Shown here piece by piece: positions 10,077 to 21,736 of a DNA stretch of 64,000 bases. The notes under the pieces were generated by a model. It had not been told where the DNA came from, made no database searches, and saw only the letters and a program-made list of their open reading frames with translations. Position numbers and translations under genes: made by a program. The stretch is from Diadophis punctatus similis (lineage: Eukaryota; Chordata; Lepidosauria; Squamata; Dipsadidae): contig JALIGW010000031.1 of the NCBI GenBank assembly GCA_023053685.1, positions 7,422,263 to 7,486,262 of the forward strand, in the 5' to 3' direction. Numbering within the stretch: the first letter of the stretch is position 1; every line of letters begins with the position of its first letter.

Positions 10077-12723
10077 CTGATTCTACACTTAAGCTCAATA
10101 TATTGATGAATATAATTTCTATCTACCTGTGACAGTGTGTATTGATACCATGTCAAGATTATTCAAAATATTGATTCATGCACAGTGATTCCTCTAAAGC
10201 AGTTTCAAGCAGAAATCTCTGAGCACACTGACACAAAGCCATGATCTCACCCAGTGGTATCTCCTCTGACTTGAAGAGTTCTTGAATGTGTCAGGCAACG
10301 TCAGCAAGGCTTTTTTTCCCAACATTGTTATTCAGGATGTGAGTGTGGACTCTTCTGCATGCAAATCATGTGCCGTACTTAGAAAAGCTATGCACAAAGG
10401 CACCTGTAAAACAATCCTCACCCTGCCTTGTTGGGCTCCATTGAAATAAAGTGAACAGTGTTTCCTACTGTTGAACCACAACATTATTAATGCCAGAATA
10501 CATCCTATATATTGTCTGTATAGGTGTAATTAATTCTAGATTAATTTTCCTAAAACAAAAGCTTCTGAAGTAAGGAATAAGACTCTTGTTTAAAGATACC
10601 CTACAGTGTAAAAACGGATGGCTTGCCAACTATGATAAGAAATGTAAACTATTTTCAATTCCATGAACAAATGTGGCAAGAAGCTAATTAATTAAAACTA
10701 TCGGGAGTTTCTTTGAAACAGTCTGTGATTAAACACAAGGATTTATTATGGAACAATTAGGTAAGTTTGGCCTCAGGTATATTCCTGCTACTCCCCAGGG
10801 AATCAGTGATGCAATTCAGGTCTAGAATTATACTTTTATTATAGATTTATCTATTTTAATTGATTCAGCATTAGTCATAAGTCTCATCCACAACAGCAGA
10901 GGCAGAAGACATATTATGCTAATTTGTAGACTTTTCAGGAGTTAACTTTCACTTCAGTAGTTGTTTCTTCTTCTTATTGGAATGAAACTGAAATAGGATA
11001 ACTGAGAGGAAAAATAATAACTTCAATTTCTTCAAGATCTTAGTGTCCAGCTTGAATCTTAAATGCAATTTTAAATATAGGTTCCTTAAACTTTAAGGGA
11101 AAATACAATAGAAATTCCTAGACGAGCTACTGTTTCTCATTGGGTAGACAAGCTGTCCAGTTGCTGGAGAATCTGCATGTAGGTTTCTGACATCGGGATT
11201 AGCAGTTGGAGGTAGAAGCACTCCATGTGTCAGCATTCCTGAGAGAGAGAGTCTACCCTGAACAATGATTAATGAAGTAGGTTTTATAACTGTAACTTCA
11301 TTTTTAAAAAGTGTCACAACTATAACAGAAAGGAGGTTTATTTGCGGGGAATATATTATAGGGGTAGGCAAACAGCATCTAGTTAACAACCTTTTACCAG
11401 GCGAAGAGTCCAAAAATATATGTTCTGTACATGTGTGCCTGGAAAGGAAGGCAGAAAGAATTGTCCCCAGTTAGTGTCTTAGACAAAAAGTGAGCAGAAA
11501 AGGGGAATTCAGAATAAAACCTTAACTTTCTAGTTACACCTTTCTGATGTCTTGTGATCAACAGATCGTAGGATTCTGAAGAATCAGTGCCACTGAATTC
11601 ACACCTCCAAGTAGCTTCCATGCCTATGAATCTGGAATCTGATTCCATCAATTCAATGTGTCTTTCATGCTCAGCATGAACGGTCAAATTAGGTGTCTTC
11701 GCTTTTTTTGGGGGGGGTAGATCATTAAAACTACTGAACCTCCATTTTATGCATAAAGTTTCTTAAATATAAACCAACATTTATACAGTATGTTTTCTAA
11801 GAAATACAGTGTGGGAGCATCAAGTAATATCTCTATGCTAGCTTTCAGTAACACCAATAGAACTTTGCCTTCTTGGTGAAGATTGTAGCAAGAGTAGCAT
11901 TTGATTAGATTAGAATAATTCCATAGAGGTACAATAAAGTAATTCCTTCATTAGGTCTGAGAGAAGAACAAAATATAAAGCAGAGAAATAACTCAATAAA
12001 TGTCTCTCTAAGACTTTCCCAGCATGCTGCCCTGAAATCTTTGCAGTACATAATATGAAGACAGTTGCAGTTTGCAGATTTGTTAAATGTGAATTTAAAT
12101 ATAATAATTAAAGTTATTTGTTTTTCTTCTCTCAGTCCAACCACAAATGCCAGTGTGGTGTGGATTACATCAGAACCAGGGAGATTTCAAGTCAAGCCCA
12201 TCCTCAGGGGATGGGAGTTCATTGGATGACTTTGGGCGAACCTAACTTAGTTTACAAAGTCATTGTTACTGGTGAAAACCAGACATGGGAGTGCTTTAAC
12301 TCCTGGGAGAAAGGCAGAACTATAATTACAAAAATACTTTTTCTGCTTTGCTCTTAGTTTTACTTTTATTTGGCTTTTATTGCATATCCAGTTTGACCAA
12401 GAGTTCTTGTGATTCAAAAATGTAAACAGTCCTTTGTGGATACTGAAATATTTACATAATAAGCTTCAATATAGCTATTTTGGTTGTAGAAATACAGGAA
12501 GCTCCCCTGTAGTGAGTCAGACCACTAAGCATTAGTCTGACTGGCAGCGCATCAAATCTTTCCCAGTTCTGTCTGGAGCCCATTGAATTATGGTCTTTAG
12601 ATAATGCCTAGTATTTCTTCGAAATCTATTTTAGAGTACCTGAACATGCCATAAATGACAAATAACTATTATACCATCTTGTAGCACAAGAGGACATGTC
12701 TCAGTTTATTCTAATGTTACCTA
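10077..12723. other. Intronic stretch, no gene seen
   Basis: About 2.6 kb of AT-rich, unique-looking DNA without a recognisable repeat or coding motif. Open frames at 11093-11687 and 11905-12357 lack known domains. I see no splice-framed exon or RNA gene. Confidence 0.5.
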
Positions 12724-13090
12724 ACAGAACAGAACAGAACAAAACAAAACAAAACAAAACAGAACAGAACAGAAAAATAGAGTTGGAAGGGACTTTGGAG
12801 CCTTCTAGTCCAACTCCCTCACTCAAGCAGGAGATCTTATACCATATTGGACAAGTGGTTGTCCAATCTCTTCTTAAAGACCTCTGGTGATGGAGCACCC
12901 ACAACTTCTAAAGGCAAGCCTTCCACTGTTTTATTGTTCTCACTGTCAGGAAATTCCTCCTTAGTGCTAGGTTGGTTCTCTCCTTGATTAGTTTCCATCC
13001 ATTGCTTCCTATCCTGCCTTCTGGTGCTTTGGAAAATAGGTTGACCCCCTCTTTTCTGGCAGCACCTCAAATATTGGAACACTGCTGTCA

Positions 13091-13198
13091 TGATCAAGGT
13101 TGACTGTCATCCATCCTTCAGAGACTGGTAAAATGAGGACCCAGATTGTTTGGGGCAATATGCTGACTTTGTAAACCGCTTAGAGAGGGCTGTAAAAC
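13091..13198 (+). mobile_element. 5'-truncated SINE in CR1
   Basis: Carries the SINE body (GTAAAATGAGGACCCAGATT, GTAAACCGCTTAGAGAGGGC) on the plus strand. It interrupts the antisense CR1 between GCTGTCAT and GTCACCCC. A 4-bp CATG occurs on both sides. Confidence 0.75.
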
Positions 13199-13351
13199 AT
13201 GTCACCCCTAGTCCTTCTTTTCTCTAGACTAGACATATCAAATTCCTTTATTTAAGAGGCTTTCTACTAGAACTCTTAGATCCCTCTCTCAGTTGCTGCT
13301 ACTGAGCCAGATTCTACCTATTATCTACCTGTACATTTGGTTTTTCTTGCC

Positions 13352-14017
13352 TTAGTGTAAAACCTTATTTTTCTCTCCATTGAATTTTATTTTGTTTGAT
13401 AGGACCCAGTGTTCAAGTCTGTCAAGATCCATCTTGATCTTGAGCATATCTTCTGGGTCGTTGGCTATTCCTGCCAGCTTGATGTCATCTGCAAATTTGA
13501 TTAGTTCCCCTTTTATAGCAATAGCAATAGCACTTAGACTTATATACCGCTTCACAGTGCTTTACAGCCACCTCTAAGCGGTTTAGAGAGTCAGCATATT
13601 GCCCCCAACAGGCTGGGTCCTCATTTTACCGACTCGGACGGATGGAAGGCTGAGTCAACCTTGAGATTGGTGAGATTCGTTTTGCCAAACTGCTGGCAGC
13701 CAGTGATCAGCAGAAGTAGCCTGCAGTACTGCACTCTAACCACTGCACCACCATGGCTCTTATTCCCTCATCTAAATCATTTTTGAAGTTATTGAAGAGT
13801 ACTGGGCTAAAACGGAACCTTGGAATACTCCACTGGTTCCTTCTGTCCATGTAGATGTAGTTCCATTAAGAACTACATGCTGAGTGTGGTTTGTCAGCCA
13901 GTTACAAATCCATCTGGTGGTGATGCTGTCTATCCCATATTTTTCTACCTTACCAAGAAGTAGCTTGTGGTCTACTTTATCAAATGCCTTACTGAAATCC
14001 AAGTATACTCTGTCCAC
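13352..14017 (-). pseudogene. CR1 reverse transcriptase remains
   Basis: Two collinear minus-strand pieces of CR1 RT. 14017-13772 holds the finger and palm (KAFDKVDH, WICNWLTNHTQHVVLNGT, and VFQGSVL, a decayed form of VPQGSVLGP). 13515-13352 holds FADDIKLAG and the following thumb (DLDRLEHWVLSNKIKFNGEK). A SINE separates them. The order and motifs match vertebrate CR1 ORF2p. Confidence 0.85.
13516..13760 (-). mobile_element. Squamate tRNA-derived SINE, nearly complete
   Basis: Antisense copy that runs from the (AGCAAT)n tail at 13516 through the conserved core to the complement of the tRNA-like head near 13745-13760 (GGTGGTGCAGTGGTTAGAGTGC when read on the minus strand, an A-box-like segment). 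It sits within CR1 RT. Confidence 0.85.
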
Positions 14018-14180
14018 AGCATTTCACTGTTCCACTAATTTAGTCACTCTGTCAAATAATGAAATAAAATTGATTTTGCATGATCTTTTTTTGCCCATGC
14101 TGGCTTCTAGGTATTACTTTATTTGCATCTAAGTATTCGCAGATCTGTTGCTTGAATATTTTTTCCAGGATCTTTTCTTT

Positions 14181-14932
14181 CAAGAATTTCACAACACATT
14201 AAAGGAAAGTCTGTTGTGTGAACACAGCCATAAAGTTAGGTAAAGATGTTTTGAAAAACAAATAAACTAATCTATGGCAATTGATTTTATGTAAGGATTT
14301 GAATGAAAATGTGCTCATTTTCCTATTCCATGTTTTGGGACTATATTGTAATTTTGATCAATGTAGAGAGTATTTAGCTGTTGTTGTTGTTGTTTTTTGT
14401 CAATTTGTCTATCATCTATATCTTGTTGCTATGCAATCATTCTAAATGTAAATGTTTCTGGATTCATACTTCAGTTTATTGGAGAAATCCCTGCAGTAAA
14501 AAGTCTCAGCTAATAATGTAATTAGCTTGAAATGGTAACATCGAAACTTATTGGTTAGATTTTTACTCTACTAAATTGTCTTAGTGTTGTCAAGGCAACA
14601 ATAAATTTTATTAATGACTTTAGAAATAAAAGAATAAATAAGTGAACCATGGTGAAAGACAACTTGCTCTCAAGAAGGATATGAAACATGATGTATGCTT
14701 TGATATACATGACATCATTATTCAAGTCAGTTTCTAGTTATCTTCAACAACTTAACTCTGTAGCTCCCACTATAATTTCAAAAGAACAAGATTTGTAAGT
14801 CAAGATTCTGCCAGCTAATATTGCACACACATTGTTTCACAAATTAAAAGATAGAAACAATTATGTGTGCTGGATTCAAGAATGTTAATTTTTTTAAAAA
14901 ATAGATGCTAAAATTTAATGAAGAAAGGGAAG
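14181..14932. other. Intronic stretch, no gene seen
   Basis: AT-rich sequence with a short (TTG)n at 14379-14394. No coding or repeat motif recognised. Confidence 0.5.
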
Positions 14933-15365
14933 TGTCAGAATCCAGTGACTCTGCCATTCAATAAGAGAAGGGTGGGGGGGGGGTCTTGAGTTTGAATTAT
15001 CAGCATTGCTTGGATCAACTGAGATTGACAACACATATCCTGGCGCCAGTCACTTTGAAATCTCTTCATCAGGGGAAAGGTTTTATGAGGGGTAATCTAA
15101 CCTGGTTTGAACGGAAGAGGCCCCAGAGAACTGTATATTCATCCTGTTCCCAGAGCAAGGGATTTTCACACTTGTGTATTGGTCAGGATTTGTATTCTGC
15201 CTAATGGGGAGGGGCGCTAAGGTTTAACTGTACCAGCTTTGCCTAAGGGTATTCAGATCTTGCTTTGAATGGGATGTTATCATATTTGCTTATTAAAGGA
15301 ATCCTTTTGAACTACCTGGCTCAGAAGTTCGTACTTTGTAAGTGAACAGGGAGACAATCCTTACA
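14933..15365 (+). repeat. 5' LTR of the chromovirus
   Basis: 433 bp, TGTCAG...TTACA. Contains a G-run at 14977-14985, then the proposed transcript start CAGATCTTGCTTT at 15254-15266, whose complement lies just after the LTR. ATTAAAGG near 15293 may serve as a polyadenylation signal. The second copy is at 23405. Confidence 0.9.
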
Positions 15366-15366
15366 G

Positions 15367-15379
15367 AAAGCAAGATCTG
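15367..15379 (+). promoter_or_regulatory. Self-priming primer-binding site of the chromovirus
   Basis: AAAGCAAGATCTG begins one base after the LTR end and is the exact reverse complement of CAGATCTTGCTTT inside the LTR at 15254-15266. No TGG-type tRNA primer site is present here. In Tf1 and Sushi elements the 5' end of the RNA folds back to prime reverse transcription, and this 13-nt complement is what that mechanism requires. Confidence 0.8.
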
Positions 15380-15436
15380 CAAAATCGGTCAACCCAGAGA
15401 AGCAACTTCGTTCTACTGAGGGGACCGTGCAGACCA

Positions 15437-16688
15437 TGTCCGAACAAAACTGGGAGCAGGAGGAAACTGAATGCTGGTGGTGCTCAACCACCACCCAGTT
15501 GGATACCTGTCCCTACTCCCCATCAAAAAGGTTGAGGGAATTTTTGAGATCCCTGAGAAACCCTGCTGGTCCATCAGCATTGGGAAAAAGGAAGCTGCGA
15601 TGGGAGAACCAGAGGAGTCACCCTTAATCGAGGGAATCGGAAACCACAGTGGGAATTGGAGCTAGAAGCCCTCTCTGACCAGGAGGAACTCACCGAAGCA
15701 CCGCTGAGAGAGGGTTGTCTGAAAAGATACCTAGCCCAGCTGGTGATAGAAACTTTGGAAAATTTCAACATCCGAGGGACCCCAGAACGGCGACTAAGGA
15801 GCGCTGGGAGCACAGCAAACGCTGACAAGGCCGGGGAAGCCAACAACCTCCGGGAAGCCAGCATGTGAGGGGATGGTGCAGCAGAGGATCCAACAAATCC
15901 CCCCAGGGCAGCACACACACTGGCACCCCTTCCTAACCAACCCCAAGCCCCACAACTAGAAAGGAAAACTCCCCTCCTGGGAGTGAAGTTTGATGGGGAT
16001 CTGCAACAATTAGGATTCTTCATAGCACACGTACTCACCTACATGCAAGAATATGGACGTGAGTTTCAAACACAAGGATCCCGAGTGCGAGGATCCCGAG
16101 TGCTCTCTGGAATGAGCCGCTGCCAGATGGATGGTGACCCTACATAACGATGACGCACCCGAACTGCGCAACTTTGACCGGTTCATAATGGCCCTGCGAT
16201 GACATTTCGAGGACCCACTGGCAGACCGCAAAGCATGCGATCGCATTAAGGTGGTGAAGCAGGGACGACGGCCAGTGGCGGAGTACACTGAAGAGTTCTG
16301 GGACCTCACATGTCATCTAAACTGGCCAGAAGACATCCTGGTAAGCTGTTTCAAAGATGGGTTGAGTGATGATCTATATAATGCCTGCATGGCTAGGGGT
16401 GCACCGAATCACCTGCATGAGTGGTACCTCACTGCCGAAGAAGCAGAGATTGATATGGCTAGAAACCAGTACCGTATGGGGCAAACATGGAAGAAATCCC
16501 CACCCCAATGGAAGAAAGAGCCCTTCAGAAGGCAACACAGGTTTTCTCCTAAACCTCCAATCTGTTTCAAGTGCGGGAAGGAGGGGCACCGAGCATCTGA
16601 ATGTCGTTCCCAAACACCTGCCCGGAAACCTGAATGCCAAATGGGGGAGAGACCAGTGAGACCCATCCAGGGAGGGAAACGGCCCTGA
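15437..16688 (+). pseudogene. Chromovirus gag, disrupted
   Basis: Starts near ATG 15437 (MSEQNWEQEETECWW). The reading passes through several frames (to 15627, then 15656-15868, then 16251-16688). The 16251-16688 part is capsid-like (GRRPVAEYTEEFWDLTCHL, the usual Gypsy gag RQG..V..Y...F pattern) and ends in the zinc knuckle CFKCGKEGHRASEC at 16563-16604 (CX2CX4HX4C). Gag would form the particle and bind RNA. Frameshifts and a short duplication (CGAGGATCCCGAGTG, near 16066-16100) break it. Confidence 0.8.
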
Positions 16689-18114
16689 GGAGCAGCGAGA
16701 TGGTAGAACCACCACCACCCCTCTTTGGAGAGAACATCCCGGCATTTCAAAGGGAGGATCTAACATCATTTGAAAGCGACCCAGAGGATGAACCACTGGT
16801 AAGCAAACCAATTGAACCGCTTACCCTCCCTCTCAGACTATTTATTCCTAACCAAGATGAAGGGAAAAATATCTCCGCATTAGTAGACTCAGGGTGTACC
16901 CGCTGCTTGATCAGCCCAACCCTAATACGGGAGTTGGGGATCACAGTGAGAAAGCTGAGAAACCCCATTGCATTTTGCCAACTAGATGGGTCAATAGCAG
17001 GGGGGGAGCCAGCTGCTTTTGCCACGGAACCCCTGAAAATAGGCATTGGGAGCCACGAGGAAAGACTTACATTTATAGTGGCACCTGGCATGGAATGGCC
17101 ACTAGTTTTGGAACTTGCATGGCTGAAAAAATGGAACCCAAAAATAAATTGGGAGCAAGGCACAATAAAATTCAAGATGCACATGACTTTTGCAGAGGAT
17201 CCACAGATAGGAGCTGAGGGGGGAGAGTGCAGGGAAACTGCCATGCCTGGTTATAGCGTGGAAACAGACGGCATACCCAAGGAATACAAAGACCTGGCAG
17301 AAGTCTTTAGCGAGGCAGCGTCGGATGAACTTCCCCCACATCATGCATCCAACTGCGCAATAGAAATCTTACCTGGGGCTAAACTGCCTAAACAAAAAAT
17401 GTATAGCATGTCACCGGGGGAGTTAGAAGAACTGAGAGTTTTCACTGAGAAAAACCTAGCAAGGGGTTTCATCGAGCCAGCCCGACCAAAGATTGCAGCC
17501 CCAGTGTTATTTAGGGAGAAAAAAGATGGCTCAAAACATCTTTGTGTGGATTTTCAGAACCTGAATATGATCAGTGTTGAAAATGTGTATCCCCTTCCCC
17601 TGATGAAAGATATGCTTGCACACCTTGCTAAAGGGAAAATATTTTCCAAACTAGACATAAGGGAGGCATACTATTGAATCAGGATTAAGGAGGGCGATGA
17701 ATGGAAAACTGCATTTAACACCCCCCCGGGGTGCTACCAATTCAAAGTGCTCCCTTTTGGGTTACAAGGAGCACCTGCAGTGTTCATGCAATTAATAAAT
17801 GATGTTTTGCATGAGCATTTATATAAAGGGGTTCTTGTTTATTTAGATGATATTCTCTTATACTCAGAGACGAAAGCTGAGCACATTAAACTAGTCAGGG
17901 CTGTACTAAGCAAACTCCGCAATGCAAAACTTTATGCCAAACTCTCAAAATGTGAATTCCACCAAGAAAAAATTGACTACTTGGGGTATCGTATTTCACA
18001 CCAGGGCATAGAAGTGGACCCTCAAAAAGTGCAGGCGGTACTGGATTGGGAGACGCCTCGCACGTGCAAACAGCTACAAAGCTTCCTGGGGTTCGCAAAT
18101 TTCTATTGCCAATT
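16634..18114 (+). pseudogene. Chromovirus protease and reverse transcriptase (first part)
   Basis: The frame overlaps the end of gag. The aspartic protease motif ALVDSGCTRCLIS has its catalytic DSG at about 16886-16894. RT follows from about 17350: LCVDFQNLNMISVENVYPLP, FSKLDIREAYY (first catalytic Asp), LPFGLQGAPAVFMQLIND, and VLVYLDDILLYS (YLDD box near 17840). The thumb LQSFLGFANFY runs into the solo LTR at 18115. An in-frame TGA at 17675-17677 cuts RT just after the first catalytic block. A DSG protease joined to Gypsy RT with the chromodomain downstream identifies the lineage. Confidence 0.9.
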
Positions 18115-18540
18115 TGTGGGATTAAATTGGGAACAAAGAACTTTACTTCAGTCTGTATAATGGATACTTCATTAACTATTAAGCACTAACCAAGACAGGA
18201 AAAGCAGGATATGACAAACCTCATCTGAAATCTCCTGACCCCAGTGCCTACGTGACCTGAAAGCTTACGTGACATTATCCACAAGATACCTAAAGGATGT
18301 GTATTCAGGAATAGATTAACAATCCACAAGATACCTAAAGGATGTGTATTCAGGAATAGATTAACAATATGACCATATATGGTAGTAACAGTTGTATTTA
18401 CCCACCCCTTACTAACTTTGTCATGAGAATGTAACTGGATATGGGATGAATTGTAATAAAAGGGGGTTACAGAAGAGATTCTGGGCTCCTGTCCCGAGGT
18501 ACCTGCCTGCGTGTCTCATTTCTCATGGGAGACCACCACA
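18115..18540 (+). mobile_element. Solo ERV-type LTR inserted in RT (TSD CCAATT)
   Basis: 426 bp, TGTGG...CCACA, flanked by CCAATT at 18109-18114 and 18541-18546. It has AATAAAA near 18457 followed by a U5-like stretch (CTGTCCCGAGGTACC, GTGTCTCATTTCTC) of the kind seen in retroviral LTRs. It contains a 45-bp tandem duplication (18279-18323 and 18324-18368). RT coding resumes immediately after the right TSD. The 6-bp duplication suggests an ERV rather than a Gypsy origin. No internal genes. Confidence 0.85.
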
Positions 18541-18546
18541 CCAATT

Positions 18547-19210
18547 TATCCCGGCATTCACTCAAATCGCCCTGCCCATCACGAAACTGTTAAAAATGAA
18601 GGGGGAGGGAAATCCTAAACCGAGACAGCCTGTGAATTGGACAATGAATTGGACAAGCAGCATTCGAAAAACTCAAACGGCTCTTCTCAGCAGAACCAAT
18701 CCTAAAGCACCCAGACACAGAACAACCCTTCATCATACAAGCAGATGCTAGCGATGTTGCAATAGGGGCAATCATACTTCAGAAAAATGAGCAAGGACAA
18801 CTACAGCCATGTGCGTATACATCCAGGAAATTAAGTGAAACTCAACAAAGGTGGGCTATTTGGGAAAAAGAAGCTTATGCAGTGCGATGGGCACTTTTAA
18901 CTTGGAGACATTTCTTAGAAGGGAGTAAGATCTCTTTTGAAGTCTGGACTGATCACAAAAACTTAGAAGTCCTAAAGACACCAAGGAAACTATCCCCAAA
19001 ACAAATTTGTTGGGCTCAATATTTCAAATGGTTCGAGTTTACTCTTAAATTTATCCCGGGGGGGGGGAACTTTCTGGCAGATGCACTATCCAGAAAAACA
19101 CAATACAATAGGGCAAAGTCAGAGGTATTTAAACCCATAGTACAAACTAATCAATTGGCAGCCAAAGTAATCACCAGGTCCCAAGGAAGACAAGACACAT
19201 TGACAAATTA
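18547..19210 (+). pseudogene. Chromovirus RT thumb and RNase H
   Basis: Resumes with FIPAFTQIALPITKLLK (RT end). RNase H follows from about 18660: PFIIQADASDVAIGAIILQ with the first catalytic Asp, CAYTSRKLSETQQRWAIWEK with the catalytic Glu, FEVWTDHKNLEVL with the next Asp, and NFLADALSR near the end. A short duplication (AATTGGACAATGAATTGGACAA near 18630) and a frameshift occur near its start. Its role would be to remove the RNA strand during reverse transcription. Confidence 0.85.
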
Positions 19211-20608
19211 AGACACCATTTACGTTTTTAAACAAGCATTAATCAAAGATGAATGTTTTTTGAGCAACAAATCCAGTTGCTTGATGAAAGATGACTTAGC
19301 TTGGGTAGGAGAGAAACTATATGTGCCTGCTAGCCAAAGGTTACACTTAATGGAAAGGTGTCATGACTCTAAATTAGCTGGACACTTTAGTTTTGTAAAA
19401 ACCTTACATTTAATAAAGAGACAATTTTGGTGGCCTTCGCTAAAAAAGGACATAGAAAGCTATGTAGCGAGTTGCCCCATCTGTGCTGTGGCAAAAAGAT
19501 GACAAGGGAAAACCCCAGGACTCCTACAGAATGTAGCCAAGCCATCAGCGCCATGGAAAGAAATTGCTATGGATTTTATTGTAGAACTACCAGAAAGTGG
19601 GGGAAACACGGTCATTTGGGTTGTGACAGACTTGTTTTCAAAACAAGCACATTTTATACCTTGCCAGAAAATCCCAACTGCTAAAGGCTTAGCCAGATTG
19701 TTTCTAATACACATTTATCATCTTCATGGAGCCCCTCAAAGAATCATCTCGGATAGGGGAGTCCAATTCACCTCCAACTTTTGGAAGGCGTTTTTGGGTT
19801 TACCTGGGACCGCCCAAGGATTAGCTCCGCCCACCATCCACATACGAATGGAAATTGTGAATGAACAAACTCAGTTTTGGAACAATATCTAAGATGTTTT
19901 ATTAATTTTCAACAGGACAATTGGACTGAACTTTTACCCTTCGCAGAGGTTGCATTCAATAACTCTGTACATTCGAGTACCGGTTTTACCCCTTATAGAG
20001 TAGCCACTGGTCAAGATTTCAGCCCAATGCCGGAACTACCCACAGAAAACCCCACTATTCCCTCACTTAAGGAGTGGATAGAAAATTTGCAAAATACATG
20101 GCCAGTAGTCAGATTAGCTTTAAAGGAAGCTAGAGAGGCTTTCGAAATACAAGAGGACAAAAAAAGAATGGAGCCTAAACCTTTCCATGTTGGGGATAGA
20201 GTATACCTATCTACAAAATTCCTGAAATCGTTACAACCATCCAAAAAATTAGGGCCAAATTTCATTGGGCCTTTCCCTATTATTAGGATCCTCAATCCAG
20301 TAGCAGTTGAATTACTCCTTCCAAAAACATTTAGACAGGTCCACCCAGTATTTCACATTAGTTTACTCAAGAGAGAGGTAACCTCATCACTCAGACCGCC
20401 TGTATCTACACCACCTGTCCCAATCATGATAGAAGGAGAACAACACTTTGAAATCAAGGAAATTCTTGACTCTAGGATCCACAGAGGGAGGATCCATTAT
20501 TTGGTAGCTTGGAAACATTTGCCTTCTTCACAAAACGAGTGGGTTGCTAAACAACATGTTAAAGGTCGCACCTTACTGAGAAGATTTCACTCCCAATACC
20601 CTAACAGA
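19211..20608 (+). pseudogene. Chromovirus integrase with chromodomain, frameshifted
   Basis: The HHCC zinc domain (MERCHDSKLAGHFSFVKT...CPIC) lies at about 19350-19495. The core begins MDFIVELPESGGNTVIWVVTD (first Asp) at 19569 and continues to IISDRGVQFTS (second Asp) near 19745-19775; the Glu region near 19850 is scrambled by frameshifts. The second frame from 19877 holds the rest of the core and FHVGDRVYLSTKF. The chromodomain is at about 20445-20600 (FEIKEILDSRIHRGRIHYLVAW, NEWVA). Chromodomains direct integration to marked chromatin. The coding trace stops at 20608, where L1 sequence begins. Confidence 0.9.
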
Positions 20609-20630
20609 GAGAGAGTCACATATTACCACA

Positions 20631-21620
20631 TTGCTGAAAGACAGTACTGAACCAGATTTGATTCAAAACTATAGGCCAATCATGTTGTTAAACGCTGACT
20701 ATAAAATTTTTATGTGTATAATGGCGGAAAGAATGAAAAAAGTATTAAATATAATTATTCATTTTGATCAAAACGGATTTCTACCAATGAGGCAAATTAG
20801 GACAAATTTAAGAATTGTGTTAAACATTTTGGAATATTATGAAGTGCATCCAGAAAGGCAAATTGCCCTTGTCTTTCTGGATGTGCAGAATGCGTTTGAC
20901 AATGTCGATTGGCAATACATGAAATTACTAATTTAAAAAATGGAATTTGGCGACAAATTTTTAAAAATGATTGAAACAATATACTCTTCCCAAACTGCCA
21001 AGGTGATAATAAATGGAAGTGTGACTAAAACGTTTCAGATACAAAAAGGAGTAAGACAGGGATGTCCATTGTTGCCTCTACTTTCCATACTGTCTTTAGA
21101 AATATTATTAAATAAAACCGGGGCAATTCGGATATTAAGGGAACCAAAATTAAAAAAGAAAATTATAAATTACAAGCATTCGCGGATGATTTAGTATTTT
21201 TTCTAGAAGACCCACAGGAAACAGGTTTAGCCCTACTTAATGAAATAGAAAAATATGGTGTAGTAGCCGGACTAAAAATAAACAAACAAAAAACTAAATT
21301 ATTAACTAAAAACATGACAAGGAAACAAGAGGGACCATTAGAAAAAGATTTAGGCTTACAAGTAGTGAAGAAAATCAAATATTTAGGTATTAATTTAACA
21401 AACAAATGTTCATCTATAAAAGATAATAATTATAAAAAACTGGTACATCAAATAGAATTAGATCTCAAAAAAAGGGAAAACCTACAAATTTCATTTCTAG
21501 GCCGTATAGCTATTATCAAAATGAATATTTTGCCTAAATTACTATATCTATTTCAGACAATACCAATACCAATACCAATTAAATACAATTTTTTTTATAA
21601 ATTTGAACAGAATAACTACT
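20631..21620 (+). pseudogene. L1 ORF2p reverse transcriptase, frameshifted
   Basis: NYRPIMLLNADYKIFMCIMAERM, FDQNGFLPMRQIRTNLR and VFLDVQNAFDNVDW (first catalytic Asp) are in the first piece. GVRQGCPLLPLLSILSLEILL is in the second (20940-21194). FADDLVFFLEDP is readable across 21170-21215 in another frame, and the thumb follows from 21314. Frameshifts at about 20936, 21170 and 21230 and a CAATAC run at 21562-21580 break it. It shares block order with copies A and B. Confidence 0.85.
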
Positions 21621-21736
21621 AAATTTATTTGACAACTTAAAAAATCAAGAATTAAATTAATAGATTTACAAGACAGTAAAGGTAGAGGTGGCTTTGACTC
21701 CCAGATTGGAAATTATATTACACTGCAGCCTCTCTG

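Larger units (their letters stand above)
12724..14180 (-). mobile_element. CR1 LINE (antisense) with two SINE insertions
   Basis: On the minus strand this is the 3' part of a CR1: RT remains (14017-13772, then 13515-13352), the C-terminal region, and the 3' end GGTTGGACT...CTCCAAAGTCCCTTCCAACTC with a pentanucleotide tail (AACAG/AACAA)n at 12724-12775. Readable RT blocks are YLDFSKAFDKVDHKLL and ELIKFADDIKLAG, the latter holding the F/YADD catalytic box. SINEs interrupt it at about 13091-13198 (+) and 13516-13760 (-). Frames are broken. Confidence 0.9.

Noticed and set aside
9408..10156. Open frames of 124 and 157 codons
   Set aside because: They lie in or across a GC-rich hAT MITE and a 69-bp tandem duplication, with no domain.
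16374..17344. Minus-strand frames opposite chromovirus gag and protease
   Set aside because: Antisense shadows. The plus strand carries the zinc knuckle and DSG motif.
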